Shown: in pieces, positions 6,862-15,175 of the stretch
Position numbering within the stretch: the stretch's first letter is position 1
Layout of the letters: each line of letters begins with the position of its first letter
Assembly (NCBI GenBank): GCA_025361995.1
Contig: JANYIP010000006.1
Coordinates: forward strand, 1-20,501
Length of the DNA stretch: 20,501 bases
Reading direction: 5' to 3'
DNA from: Streptomycetales bacterium
Lineage (GTDB): Bacteria; Actinomycetota; Actinomycetes; Prado026
Notes under the pieces: model-generated
What the model saw: the letters and a program-made list of their open reading frames with translations, nothing else
The model's database searches: none
Told to the model about the DNA's origin: nothing
Position numbers and translations under genes: made by a program

Positions 6862-7731
6862 GTGACGGTGTCGCAGAACGAGGTCGCGCCCGCCAAGCTC
6901 GCCGGCCAGGCCGCCGCTGCTGTGGCTGAGGTCGAGGCCGCCCTGTCCGTCCCGCCCGACGCGACCGCGGCGGCCTTCTTCGACATCGACAACACCGTGG
7001 TCCAGGGCGCCTCGATCTTCTACCTGGCCATGGGTCTGGCGAAGCGGAAGTTCTTCACCCGGCGCGACGTCATCGGGTTCGTCCGCAAGCAGGTGAGCTT
7101 CCGGATGTCCGGTGCCGAGGACCTCGGGCAGATGGCCGACGCGACCGAGATGGCGCTGGGGTTCGTGGCCGGGCACGCCGTCTCGGAGGTCGTCACGATC
7201 GGCCGGGAGATCTTCGACGAGACCATCGTCGCCAAGGTGTACCCCGGCACCCTGGCGCAGGCCCGCTCGCACCTGGACGCCGGTCAACGAGTCTGGCTGG
7301 TCTCGGCGGCGCCGGTCGAGCTGGCCACGATCATCGCCAAGCGGCTCGGGCTCACCGGGGCGCTCGGGACGGTGTCCGAGATCGAGAACGGGATCTACAC
7401 CGGACGGCTGGTCGGCCGCCCGCTGCACGGCCCGGCGAAGGCCGAGGCGATCAAGGCGCTCGCCGAGCGCGAAGGCCTCGACCTGTCCCGCTGCGCGGCG
7501 TACTCGGACTCCTCGAACGACATCCCGATGCTGTCGCTGGTCGGCGACCCGTGCGCGATCAACCCGGACGCGAAGCTCCGCCGGCACGCCCGCGACATGG
7601 GCTGGCGGGTGCAGGACTACCGCACCGGCCGCAAGGCCGCGAAGGTCGGCGTACCCGTCGTCGCCGGTGCCGGGATGGCTGCCGGCCTCGCCGCGCTCGG
7701 CATCGCGCTGGAACGCAAGCGCCACCGCTGA
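6862..7731 (+). CDS. HAD-IB family phosphatase, SerB-like, with C-terminal hydrophobic segment
   Basis: 289 residues, the only intact + strand gene. HAD motif I is FFDIDNTVVQG with Asp41 and Asp43, motif II is LVSAAPVE (Ser148), motif III is the lysine of GPAKAEA (Lys193), and motif IV is YSDSSNDIPML (Asp216, Asp220). A helical cap lies between motifs I and II. The family includes phosphoserine phosphatase (M. tuberculosis serB1 lies in this neighbourhood), but many members act on other phosphomonoesters, so the substrate is open. Residues 262-282 (KVGVPVVAGAGMAAGLAALG) are hydrophobic and followed by RKRHR, suggesting a C-terminal membrane anchor. The GTG at 6862 is preferred; a GTG at 6868 is also possible. 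It converges on the acyltransferase gene. Confidence 0.9.
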   Translation: MTVSQNEVAPAKLAGQAAAAVAEVEAALSVPPDATAAAFFDIDNTVVQGASIFYLAMGLAKRKFFTRRDVIGFVRKQVSFRMSGAEDLGQMADATEMALGFVAGHAVSEVVTIGREIFDETIVAKVYPGTLAQARSHLDAGQRVWLVSAAPVELATIIAKRLGLTGALGTVSEIENGIYTGRLVGRPLHGPAKAEAIKALAEREGLDLSRCAAYSDSSNDIPMLSLVGDPCAINPDAKLRRHARDMGWRVQDYRTGRKAAKVGVPVVAGAGMAAGLAALGIALERKRHR

Positions 7732-7748
7732 CCACTCCGCCCGACGCC

Positions 7749-7860
7749 CGGCAGCTTTGACACACAGACGAGGCGGCGCAGCGACCTCGCGGACTTCGCC
7801 CACGCTCAGCCAGCGCACACAAGACGGGTGCTGACCGGTGTTTGCGTGTCAAACCTGCCG
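7749..7860. repeat. inverted-repeat unit 1 (arms 7749-7766 and 7843-7860)
   Basis: An 18-base arm (CGGCAGCTTTGACACACA) is repeated in inverted orientation at 7843-7860 with 16 of 18 positions matching, around a 76-base interior. It lies wholly in the gap between two convergent genes, 17 bases after the serB-like stop. It could be a terminator, a structured RNA or a small non-autonomous mobile element. No target-site duplication is evident. Confidence 0.6.
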
Positions 7861-7884
7861 CTGACAGTTGCCGCGGCCGGGTGC

Positions 7885-7994
7885 GAACCAAGTGGCACCC
7901 AAAGTCGCCGCCCGGCGAAGTCGTCGCACCGATCGCTCGCTCAACCGACACCGCACGTCCTCAGGTGCGCGAGAGTTTGCGTGCCACTTGGTTC
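7885..7994. repeat. inverted-repeat unit 2 (arms 7885-7906 and 7973-7994)
   Basis: The 14-base GAACCAAGTGGCAC at 7885-7898 is perfectly inverted at 7981-7994, and the arms extend to 22 bases with 20 matches. The 66-base interior has a nested pair, CGCACC (7925-7930) and GGTGCG (7964-7969). The span is 110 bases, nearly the same as unit 1. Both units carry GTTTGCGTG at the same distance from their right ends (7840-7848 and 7975-7983). It ends 28 bases before the acyltransferase stop. Confidence 0.65.
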
Positions 7995-8022
7995 AGCGGC
8001 GGCGAGTGGCTCTTGCAGGCGC

Positions 8023-9078
8023 TCAGAAGAAGACGCTGCGGCGCTGCATCAGCAGCTTGTAGAGCGTGTGCTGGATCGTCTCGCGCACCTGGTCGGTCAA
8101 GTTGAAGACGAGCATCGGGTCGTCGGCGGCGTTCCCGTCGTAGACGTCGGTACGGATCGGCTCGCCGAACTCGATGATCCACTTGCTGGGGAACGGGATC
8201 GCACCGAGCGGGCCCAGCAGCGGGAAGGTCGGCGTGATCGGAAAGTACGGCAGCCCGAGCAGCCGGGCGAGCGTCTTGGCGTTGCCGATGATCGGATAGA
8301 TCTCCTCGGCGCCCACGATGGACACCGGGATGATGGGGACCTGGGTACGCAGGGCCGCCGACACGAAGCCGCCGCGACCGAAGCGCTGCAGCTTGTACCG
8401 CTCCGAGTAGGGCTTGCCGACACCCTTGAACCCCTCCGGCCAGACACCGACGACCTCGCCGGAGCTCAGCATCCGTTCCGCGTCGGCGTTGCAGGCCAGG
8501 GTGGCGCCGGTCTTGCGGGCGAACTCCGAGACCACCGGCGTGGAGAAGACGAGGTTGGCTCCGAGCATGCGCAGCGGCCGGTGGGCCGGGTGGTCGTCGA
8601 GGAGCGCGAGCTGGGTCATGATCGCGTCGACGGCGATGGTGCCCGAGTGGTTGGCGACCAGCAGCGCTCCACCGGTGTCGGGCATGTTCTCCAGGCCGCG
8701 GGTCTCGACCCGGAACCAGCGCTTGTACAACGGCCGGAACGCCGCCATCAGCACCTTGTCCGAGAGCTCCGCGTCGTAGCCGAACTCGTCGACCACGTAG
8801 TCGCCGGTGATCCGGCGGCGCAGGAAGGCCAGCGCCTGGGCGACCTTCGCATCCCAGTCGGAGCCCTCGACGTCGTCGGCCGTCGCCGGCTCGGGCTCGG
8901 GGGCGGGGGCGGGGTCGTGGAGCAGTGTCTCGGGCTGGGGGGCCGACACCCTCGGCGGCTTGCGAGCCGGAACCTTGCGACGCGCCTTGGGTGCCCCGCC
9001 AGCGCCATCGCCGATCGGGATCACCTTCGCCACCGCGAGTTTGGCGGCATCGAGTTTGGCGGCATCGGGGTCAGCCAT
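8023..9078 (-). CDS. lysophospholipid acyltransferase (PlsC-like) family protein
   Basis: 351 residues. A low-complexity N-terminal region (about 24-72, basic then acidic and Pro-rich) precedes an acyltransferase domain. Block I is VANHSGTIAVDA (His144, Asp151), with six residues between His and Asp rather than the four of canonical PlsC, as in the MGAT-like branch. Block III is GVWPEGFKGVG (EG at 215-216), followed by IIPVSIVGAEE. It probably transfers an acyl chain to a glycerolipid or related acceptor at the inner membrane; the substrate is unknown. The ATG at 9078 overlaps the upstream SDR gene by eight bases. A 15-base tandem duplication near the start makes the DAAKLDAAKL repeat. The orthologous position in M. 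tuberculosis is Rv0502. Confidence 0.88.
   Translation of the reverse strand: MADPDAAKLDAAKLAVAKVIPIGDGAGGAPKARRKVPARKPPRVSAPQPETLLHDPAPAPEPEPATADDVEGSDWDAKVAQALAFLRRRITGDYVVDEFGYDAELSDKVLMAAFRPLYKRWFRVETRGLENMPDTGGALLVANHSGTIAVDAIMTQLALLDDHPAHRPLRMLGANLVFSTPVVSEFARKTGATLACNADAERMLSSGEVVGVWPEGFKGVGKPYSERYKLQRFGRGGFVSAALRTQVPIIPVSIVGAEEIYPIIGNAKTLARLLGLPYFPITPTFPLLGPLGAIPFPSKWIIEFGEPIRTDVYDGNAADDPMLVFNLTDQVRETIQHTLYKLLMQRRSVFF
9037..9066. repeat. 15-base tandem duplication in the acyltransferase gene start
   Basis: GAGTTTGGCGGCATC occurs twice back to back (9037-9051 and 9052-9066). On the coding strand it adds five codons in frame, giving DAAKL twice near residues 5-14. The identical copies suggest recent replication slippage in a region of little structural constraint. 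Confidence 0.85.
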
Positions 9079-10114
9079 CTCGCCGCCCTCCGCCGAGCCC
9101 GGCCGACAGCACGGCGGCCAGCTGCTCCTCGACCGCCGCCACCGCAGCGGGTGGGAACCGTGAGTTGAGCCCGCGGGTACGGACGAAGTCGTCGAAGCAC
9201 TCCGCCGTCGTGTAGCGCGGCTCGAAGCCGAGCACGTCCCGCATCCGCGACGTGTCGACCACCCTGCCGTACGTCAGGAATCGCAGCTGCTCGGGCGAGA
9301 AGTCGACGACGTTGGCCCGCCGGACCAGCCCGCCGACCGACGAGACCAGCGCTGACGGGAGCGGCAGCGGGGGCCGGCCGGCCTTGCGGATCGCCTGCGA
9401 CAGCAGCAAGATCCCGCGGCCCGCCACGTTGAATGTCCCTGGCCGCTCCTCGACCGTGCACAGCCGGAGGCAGTCGAGCCCGTCGTCCTGGTGCAGGAAC
9501 TGCACCCGCGGGTCGAAGCCGAGCACCGTCGGGATCACCGGCAGCTCGAAGTACGCCGACATCGGCGTCTCCATCTTGGCGCCGAGGAAGTTCGCGAAGC
9601 GCAGCACGGTCACGTCAGCGTCCGGGCGGCGCCGGGCGAAGCCGCGCACGTACCCTTCGACCTCGACCGAGTCCTTCGCGAAGCCCGACCGCGGCAAGGC
9701 CTTGGGCTCCATGTCCTCGGTGAACATCGCCGGGTCCTTGGGCGACGCGCCGTACACGGTGGTCGACGACTTCACGACGAGCTTGCGGACCGAGGGCGCC
9801 TTCTGGCAGGCAGCCAAGAGCTGCATCGTGCCGATGACGTTGACTTCTTTCATGATCGTGCGCCCCCCCGCGTGACCGGGCTGGGCCAGGACGGCCATGT
9901 GCACGACGGTGTCGACAGACGCGCTGGAGATCACCTTGGAGATGATCGGGTTCCGGATGTCAGCACGGACGAACTCCACCGCACCCAGGTCAGCCGTCGG
10001 AGGGACGACGTCGACGCCGATGACCCGGTCGACGGACGGGTCCGCCTGCAGGACCTGGGCGAGCCGCCCCCCGAGGTAGCGGGCTACCCCCGTCACGAGC
10101 ACGACCCGGCCCAT
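9071..10114 (-). CDS. NAD-dependent epimerase/dehydratase (extended SDR, GalE2-like)
   Basis: 347 residues. The N-terminal Rossmann motif is VLVTGVARYLGGRLA (5-19), a variant of the extended-SDR TGxxGxxG. It is followed by GVDVV, ADIRNP, and VNVIGTMQLLAA and VKSSTTVYGASP around 92-125. Where active extended SDRs have YxxxK, this protein reads FAKDS at 145-149, so both the catalytic Tyr and Lys appear replaced. Streptomyces relatives in this position also have Phe here, which suggests a non-epimerase or purely binding role. The gene lies eight bases behind the bS22 gene and overlaps the acyltransferase start by eight. The equivalent M. tuberculosis gene is annotated galE2 (Rv0501). Function remains uncertain. 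Confidence 0.87.
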   Translation of the reverse strand: MGRVVLVTGVARYLGGRLAQVLQADPSVDRVIGVDVVPPTADLGAVEFVRADIRNPIISKVISSASVDTVVHMAVLAQPGHAGGRTIMKEVNVIGTMQLLAACQKAPSVRKLVVKSSTTVYGASPKDPAMFTEDMEPKALPRSGFAKDSVEVEGYVRGFARRRPDADVTVLRFANFLGAKMETPMSAYFELPVIPTVLGFDPRVQFLHQDDGLDCLRLCTVEERPGTFNVAGRGILLLSQAIRKAGRPPLPLPSALVSSVGGLVRRANVVDFSPEQLRFLTYGRVVDTSRMRDVLGFEPRYTTAECFDDFVRTRGLNSRFPPAAVAAVEEQLAAVLSAGLGGGRRDG

Positions 10115-10122
10115 GGGTCGGG

Positions 10123-10221
10123 CTACTTCTTGTTACGTCGCTGGACGCGCGTCTTCTTCAGCAGCTTGCGGTGCTTCTTCTTCGCCATGCGCTTGCGGCG
10201 CTTCTTGATGACGGAACCCAC
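10123..10221 (-). CDS. small ribosomal protein bS22 (AURKAIP1/COX24-domain, 32 residues)
   Basis: A 32-residue, extremely basic peptide beginning VGSVIKKRRKRMAKKKHRKL and ending with two lysines before TAG. It matches the actinobacterial AURKAIP1/COX24-domain peptide, identified structurally as bS22 on the small subunit of mycobacterial ribosomes (Rv0500B position). About half its residues are Lys or Arg, and it has no acidic residues. The GTG start at 10221 has GAAGAGG a few bases upstream. It sits between the excisionase-like regulator and the SDR gene, as in M. tuberculosis. Confidence 0.92.
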   Translation of the reverse strand: MGSVIKKRRKRMAKKKHRKLLKKTRVQRRNKK

Positions 10222-10305
10222 GAGTACCTCTTCACGGCTGTTGCAGGGACGCCGACTCTGGTGGGACCGGCGAGGCCAGCGTACCTGGCTGGCGGGACCG
10301 CGCGG
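10222..10305. other. 84-base spacer between the HTH gene and bS22
   Basis: It contains the ribosome binding site of bS22 and a short GCCAG/CTGGC pair near 10275. No clear promoter is visible, so bS22 is probably read from upstream. Confidence 0.4.
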
Positions 10306-10512
10306 TCAGGCCGTCTCGATGAAGGAGTCGCGCAGGTAGTCGTGGACCGCCTGCTCGGGGACGCGGAAGGAGCGGCCGACGCGCACAGCCGGCAGGTCGC
10401 CCGCATGGACGAGCCGGTACACCGTCATCTTGGAGACGCGCATGATGGCCGCCACCTCGGCAACAGTGAGGAAGCGAACCTCGGCTAGAGGTCGCTCAGG
10501 GCCTTGAACCAT
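10306..10512 (-). CDS. excisionase-family helix-turn-helix DNA-binding protein
   Basis: A 68-residue protein that is nearly all one winged MerR/excisionase-type HTH: FLTVAEVAAIMRVSKMTVYRL, then the wing GDLPAVRVGRSFRVPEQAVHDYL, ending SFIETA. This is the small stand-alone regulator found next to proC and bS22 in actinobacteria (Rv0500A position), related to but distinct from BldC. Target genes are unknown. The start is either the ATG at 10512 or the GTG directly before it at 10515. The upstream gap has a TACTAT hexamer and several GTGAT half-sites (separate entry), so it probably heads the transcript covering bS22, the SDR and the acyltransferase. Confidence 0.9.
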   Translation of the reverse strand: MVQGPERPLAEVRFLTVAEVAAIMRVSKMTVYRLVHAGDLPAVRVGRSFRVPEQAVHDYLRDSFIETA

Positions 10513-10566
10513 CACGCACCGGACCTTGTCGTGCGCGCCGCGGCCCCGGCTTCCCCTCCGGTGCTC

Positions 10567-10604
10567 ACATCACGACCCGCTATGGAGCGTGATAGTAGTG
10601 ATGT
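10567..10604 (-). promoter_or_regulatory. possible promoter and operator of the HTH gene
   Basis: On the minus strand a TACTAT hexamer (10597-10592) is a good -10 candidate about 80 bases before the HTH start, although no good -35 is visible. Around it lie ACATCAC (10567-10573), CGTGAT (10588-10593) and GTGATGT (10598-10604). The outer pair is a 7-base inverted repeat and the middle site repeats the same core. Repeated half-sites would suit a small dimeric HTH regulator acting on its own gene, but this is inference. Confidence 0.35.
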
Positions 10605-10677
10605 CCGCGACCGCTGCGCAGGCCGAACCCCAGAACTGGCGTTCGTCACAGATCGGTCACGACCCGCCGGACGGCTC

Positions 10678-11862
10678 TCAATCCCAGTGCGGGTCGAGTC
10701 CGTGCAACGGGAAAACGGCCATCCGGGTCGCGTGCACGGCCCGGTCGAGCGGGTCGTCGTGGTCCGCGCCGGAGGTCCAGCGGCGCAGCACCGGGTCGGG
10801 TCCGTCGGACATCGAGACCGGTCCGCGGCGGGCCAGCCGCTCCGTCACGTACGCCAACCAGCTTGCTGGCACGGCTGTCTGCGGCGGCACCGGCCGTCCC
10901 ACCACCTCGCCCACCAGGTGCGCCCAGGCCCGCGGTACGACCTCCACCCGCTCGTACCCGCCGCCGCCCAGGGCGACCCACCGACCGTCCGCATGCGCGT
11001 GCGCCAGGGCATGCAGGGCGGCGTACGCGGTCCGCTGCCCGTCGATGGTGAGCTCGAGGTGGGCCAGCGGATCGAGCCGGTGGCTGTCGCAGCCGTGCTG
11101 GGTGACGAGCAGCTGCGGCGAGAACGAAGCGAGCAGCGGCGGGACCACGGCGTCGAACGCCCGCAGCCACCCCTCGTCGCCGGTCCCCGGCGGCAGCGCC
11201 ACGTTGACAGCCAGGCCCTCCGCCGAGGCGCCCCCGATGTCGGTCGCGAACCCGGTGCCAGGAAACAGGAAACGGCCACTCTCGTGCAGCGAGATCGTGA
11301 GCACCCGCGGGTCGTCCCAGAAGATGCGCTCGGTGCCGTCCCCGTGGTGGACGTCCACGTCGACGTACGCGACCCGCTCGACGCCGGTGGCCAGCGCGGA
11401 CGCGATGGCGGCCGCGGCGTCGTTGTAGATGCAGAAGCCCGAGGCTGACTCGGGCATCGCGTGGTGCAGCCCGCCGGCCAGGTTGACGGCATGCTCCGAC
11501 CTCCCGGACACGACCGCCCGCGCCGCCGCCAACGAGGCTCCGACGACCAGCGCCGACGCCTCGTGCATGCCGACGAAGACCGGGTCGTCGTCCGTACCGA
11601 GCCCGTGCAGCAAGTCCATGGTGTGCGGGTTCTCCCCCGCCCGACGGACGGCGTCGAGGTAGCGCTGGGAGTGCACCAGCCGCAGCTCGTCGTCAGTGGC
11701 TGGCTCGGCGGTGACCTCGACCACGTGCGGAAGGTCGAGCAGCCCGAGGTCGCGGGCGAGCCGGACGGCCAGCTCGACACGGATCGGGGCCAGCGGGTGG
11801 CTCGGGCCGAAGTCGTACCCGGCCAGCCGCTCGTCCCAGACGAAGGTGACGCTGCTGCTCAC
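10678..11862 (-). CDS. acuC: AcuC-type histone deacetylase family protein
   Basis: 394 residues of the arginase/deacetylase fold. Active-site histidines are in GLHHAMPESASGFCIYND (His133, His134). The zinc ligands are predicted as Asp170 and His172 in YVDVDVHHGDGTE and Asp259 in QHGCDSH, and the catalytic Tyr303 is in LGGGGYERV. All class I HDAC-like residues are therefore present. Bacterial AcuC removes acetyl groups from lysines, classically from acetyl-CoA synthetase, but no acs or pat gene is visible here. The GTG at 11862 is preferred. The gene follows the MacB-like permease by 10 bases, so it is probably co-transcribed with the efflux genes. A 160-base gap separates it from the HTH gene. 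Confidence 0.93.
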   Translation of the reverse strand: MSSSVTFVWDERLAGYDFGPSHPLAPIRVELAVRLARDLGLLDLPHVVEVTAEPATDDELRLVHSQRYLDAVRRAGENPHTMDLLHGLGTDDDPVFVGMHEASALVVGASLAAARAVVSGRSEHAVNLAGGLHHAMPESASGFCIYNDAAAAIASALATGVERVAYVDVDVHHGDGTERIFWDDPRVLTISLHESGRFLFPGTGFATDIGGASAEGLAVNVALPPGTGDEGWLRAFDAVVPPLLASFSPQLLVTQHGCDSHRLDPLAHLELTIDGQRTAYAALHALAHAHADGRWVALGGGGYERVEVVPRAWAHLVGEVVGRPVPPQTAVPASWLAYVTERLARRGPVSMSDGPDPVLRRWTSGADHDDPLDRAVHATRMAVFPLHGLDPHWD

Positions 11863-11872
11863 CCGCGCGACG

Positions 11873-13053
11873 CTACTCGGTGCGCAAGGCGACGACCGGG
11901 TCGAGGCGCCCGGCGCGGCGGGCCGGGAAGACCCCGAAGAAGACCCCGACGCCGACCGAGACCCCGAACGCCAGCGCGATCGACCACCACGCCACCGCGG
12001 CCGGCAGCGACGTGAAGGTGTTGGCGAGCAACGCCGCGCCGACGCCGATCCCGATCCCGATCAGCCCGCCGATCGAGGTGAGCAGGACAGCCTCAATAAG
12101 GAACTGCAGCAAGATGTCCTGCTGCCTGGCGCCGAGCGCCTTGCGCAGCCCGATCTCCCGGGTACGTTCGCGGACCGACACCAGCATGATGTTGGACACC
12201 CCGACACCGCCGACGAGCAGCGAGATGCCGGCGATCGCGGCCAGCACGAGCGTCAGCAGGCCGAGGATCGTCCCGATGGTGCCGAGGATCTGGGTCTGGG
12301 TGACCGCCGAGAACTTCTGGCCCGGGTACTTCTGCTCGAGCGCCGCCACAAGCCGGCCCTGCAGCTCGTCCACCGAGTCGACGGTCGGTGCCTTGATGGC
12401 CAGCGCGTCGATCCGGTCCACCCCGAAGAGTCGCTGCGCGGCGGTCACCGGGACGTCGACCTCCTTGTCCCGGCTGACCCCGAACGCCGAGCCCAGCGGG
12501 GCGAAGACGCCGATCACCCGGAACCGCACGCCGGCCACGCTGATCTGCCGCCCCAGCGGATCCAGGTCGCCGAAGACCGTCGTGGCGATCTCCGAGCCGA
12601 GCACGGCGACCCGGCGCCTCGTCGCCACGTCACCTGCCGACAGGTACCGCCCGCGGGCCAGCGGACGGTCGAAGACCAGCGGCACGTTCTCGTTGGTGCC
12701 ACTCACGGTCACGTACTCCGAGCGGGTGCCGACCCGTACCTCCTCCGACGACGTCACGGTCGCTGCCACCGCCTGGCGATCACCGACGACGCGGCCCAGG
12801 TAGTCCACGTCGTCGAGCTTCAGCCGGCTCACCGCCGGCGCCGAGCCGAACGAGAACTCGCCGGGCACCACCAGGATCAGGTTCGAGCCGAGCCCCTCGA
12901 CCTGCTGCTCGACCTCCTGCTTCGCACCGCTGCCGATCGCCACCAGCATGACCACCGAGGCCACCCCGATGATCACGCCGACCATCGTCAGCGCACTGCG
13001 CAACCGGTTGGCCCGCAACGCGTCGAAGGCCGCACCGAACGCTTCGCGGAACC

Positions 13054-13057
<4 letters not shown>
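11873..13057 (-). CDS. MacB/FtsX-like ABC transporter permease
   Basis: 394 residues with the MacB-type layout: one N-terminal membrane helix (about 22-42, ALTMVGVIIGVASVVMLVAIG), a long extracytoplasmic domain to about 265, then three C-terminal helices in the FtsX domain with REIGLRKALGARQQDI between the first two. It ends in the usual VVALRTE-like tail. It probably pairs with the adjacent ATPase and lipoprotein as a tripartite-like exporter of peptides, lipids or drugs; the substrate is unknown. The GTG at 13057 overlaps the ATPase stop as GTGA. Confidence 0.93.
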
Positions 13058-13760
<703 letters not shown>

Positions 13761-13764
<4 letters not shown>

Positions 13765-15122
13765 GGTCCGACCTGCTGCCCCTCGACGACCTTGTCGGCG
13801 CCCTTGACCACGATGCGGTCACCGGGCTTCACGCCCGCGACGATCTGGATAACGGTGTCCCCCTGGGCGCCGAGGGTCACCTCGCGACGGCTCGCCATGG
13901 CGCCGCTCACGACCCAGACCGAGTTGCCGCTGCCGCTGGAGTCACGGAAGACCGCCGCCGCCGGGACCGAGATCGCGTCCGTGACGGTCAGGACGTTCAG
14001 CGACGCCACCGCGGACATCCCTGGGCGCGGCTGGGGCGCCGGGGTGCCGTCCGCGTTCGTGCCACCGCCCAGGCTCAGTCGGACGACGTACGCCACCCCG
14101 CCGCCGCTCGACGTCGTCGGGGCGAGGTCGATCGAGGTGACCACCGCGGAATAGCTCGCGTCCGGGACCGCGTCGAAATCCACGTCCGCGGCCACCCCCG
14201 GCTTGACCAGCAGGATGTCCGTCTCGTCCACCGTTGCCGACAGGCTCAGCGTCGACGTGTCGGTGATCGTCAACAGGCTGGCGCCCGGCGTGACCGGCGT
14301 CCCCACCTCGAGCACCCCCACCACCGACGCCGACGACCCGGCCCCGGCCGACCCGCCGAGCAGCGACTGCGCCTGCCCCTGCAGCGACGACGGCAGCTGG
14401 CTGACCAGCGACGACGTCGAGTTCGAGGTGCTCCCGCCGGAGACCCCACCGAGGACCACCGTGCCGGCGATCGGCGCGCGCACCGTAAGCGCTGCCACCG
14501 TCGCCTGGGCAGCAGCGAGCGAGGCCTTCGTCTGGGCCCGCTGCGCGTCGGCCAGCGACTGGGCCGCCCGTTCCACGCTGCCCAGCCCGGCGTTGGCCTG
14601 GGCCAACGCCCGCTGGGCCGAGCTGCGAGCCGCGGCGTACTGCGCCTGGGCCGTCGCGATCTGGGCGAGCGCCTGCGCCTTGAGCGTCGGGTCCGGGATC
14701 AGGTCGGCGGCGGCCTTGGCGTTGGCGAACGCCTGGTCGGCGGCCGTGTCGGCCTGGGTGAGGCCGGCGAGGCTGACCTTCGTCGTCCCCGCCGAGCCCG
14801 CCGACGCGGCGCTGGAGTCTGCCTGCTGGGCCGAGGTCAGCGCCGCCTGCGCGCGGGGGCTGTCGATGGTCAGCAGCACCTGGCCGGCCTTGACGTGGGC
14901 GCCGTCCTTGACCTGCACCGTCCGCACCGTCCCGGTGGCCGGCGAGGAGATCGTCGCAGCGGCTCGGGCCACCACGTTCGCCGGCGCCTGCACCACCTCG
15001 GTCACCGTGCCGCGACCGACCGCAGCCACCCGGATGTCCGCACTCGGGGCGCTCGTGCACCCGGCAAGCGCAAGGGCTGCCGCTAGCCCGAGGAGCGCGA
15101 AGGGTCGAGCACGAGGCGGCAC
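13761..15122 (-). CDS. MacA/HlyD-like efflux adaptor lipoprotein
   Basis: 453 residues. The signal peptide ends in a lipobox LAGC with lipidated Cys22. A biotinyl-lipoyl-like domain follows (ISSPATGTVRTVQVKDGAHVKAGQVLL split over about 58-86), then a long Ala/Gln-rich helical hairpin (about 90-215), the second half of the lipoyl domain (APIAGTVV), a Ser/Gly/Gln-rich insertion (about 228-268), a beta-barrel domain and a membrane-proximal C-terminus. In diderm bacteria such proteins link MacB to an outer-membrane channel. Here it is predicted to sit on the outer face of the membrane, where it may hand substrate to the wall. The GTG at 15122 is the start giving the signal peptide. The proC stop lies 53 bases upstream. 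Confidence 0.92.
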
Positions 15123-15175
15123 CGCCTCATCGTAGGTTCACCACCGCGCCGCGGCCCGCGGGGACCAGCCGGCGC

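Noticed and set aside
6835..7818. N-terminal extension of the acyl-CoA synthetase to 826 codons
   Set aside because: It runs antisense through the phosphatase gene and adds no domain; the synthetase fold begins at the GTG at 6834.
7840..7854. Short palindrome GTTTGCGTGTCAAAC as a stand-alone operator
   Set aside because: The five-base arms are better explained as part of inverted-repeat unit 1; no regulator consensus fits.
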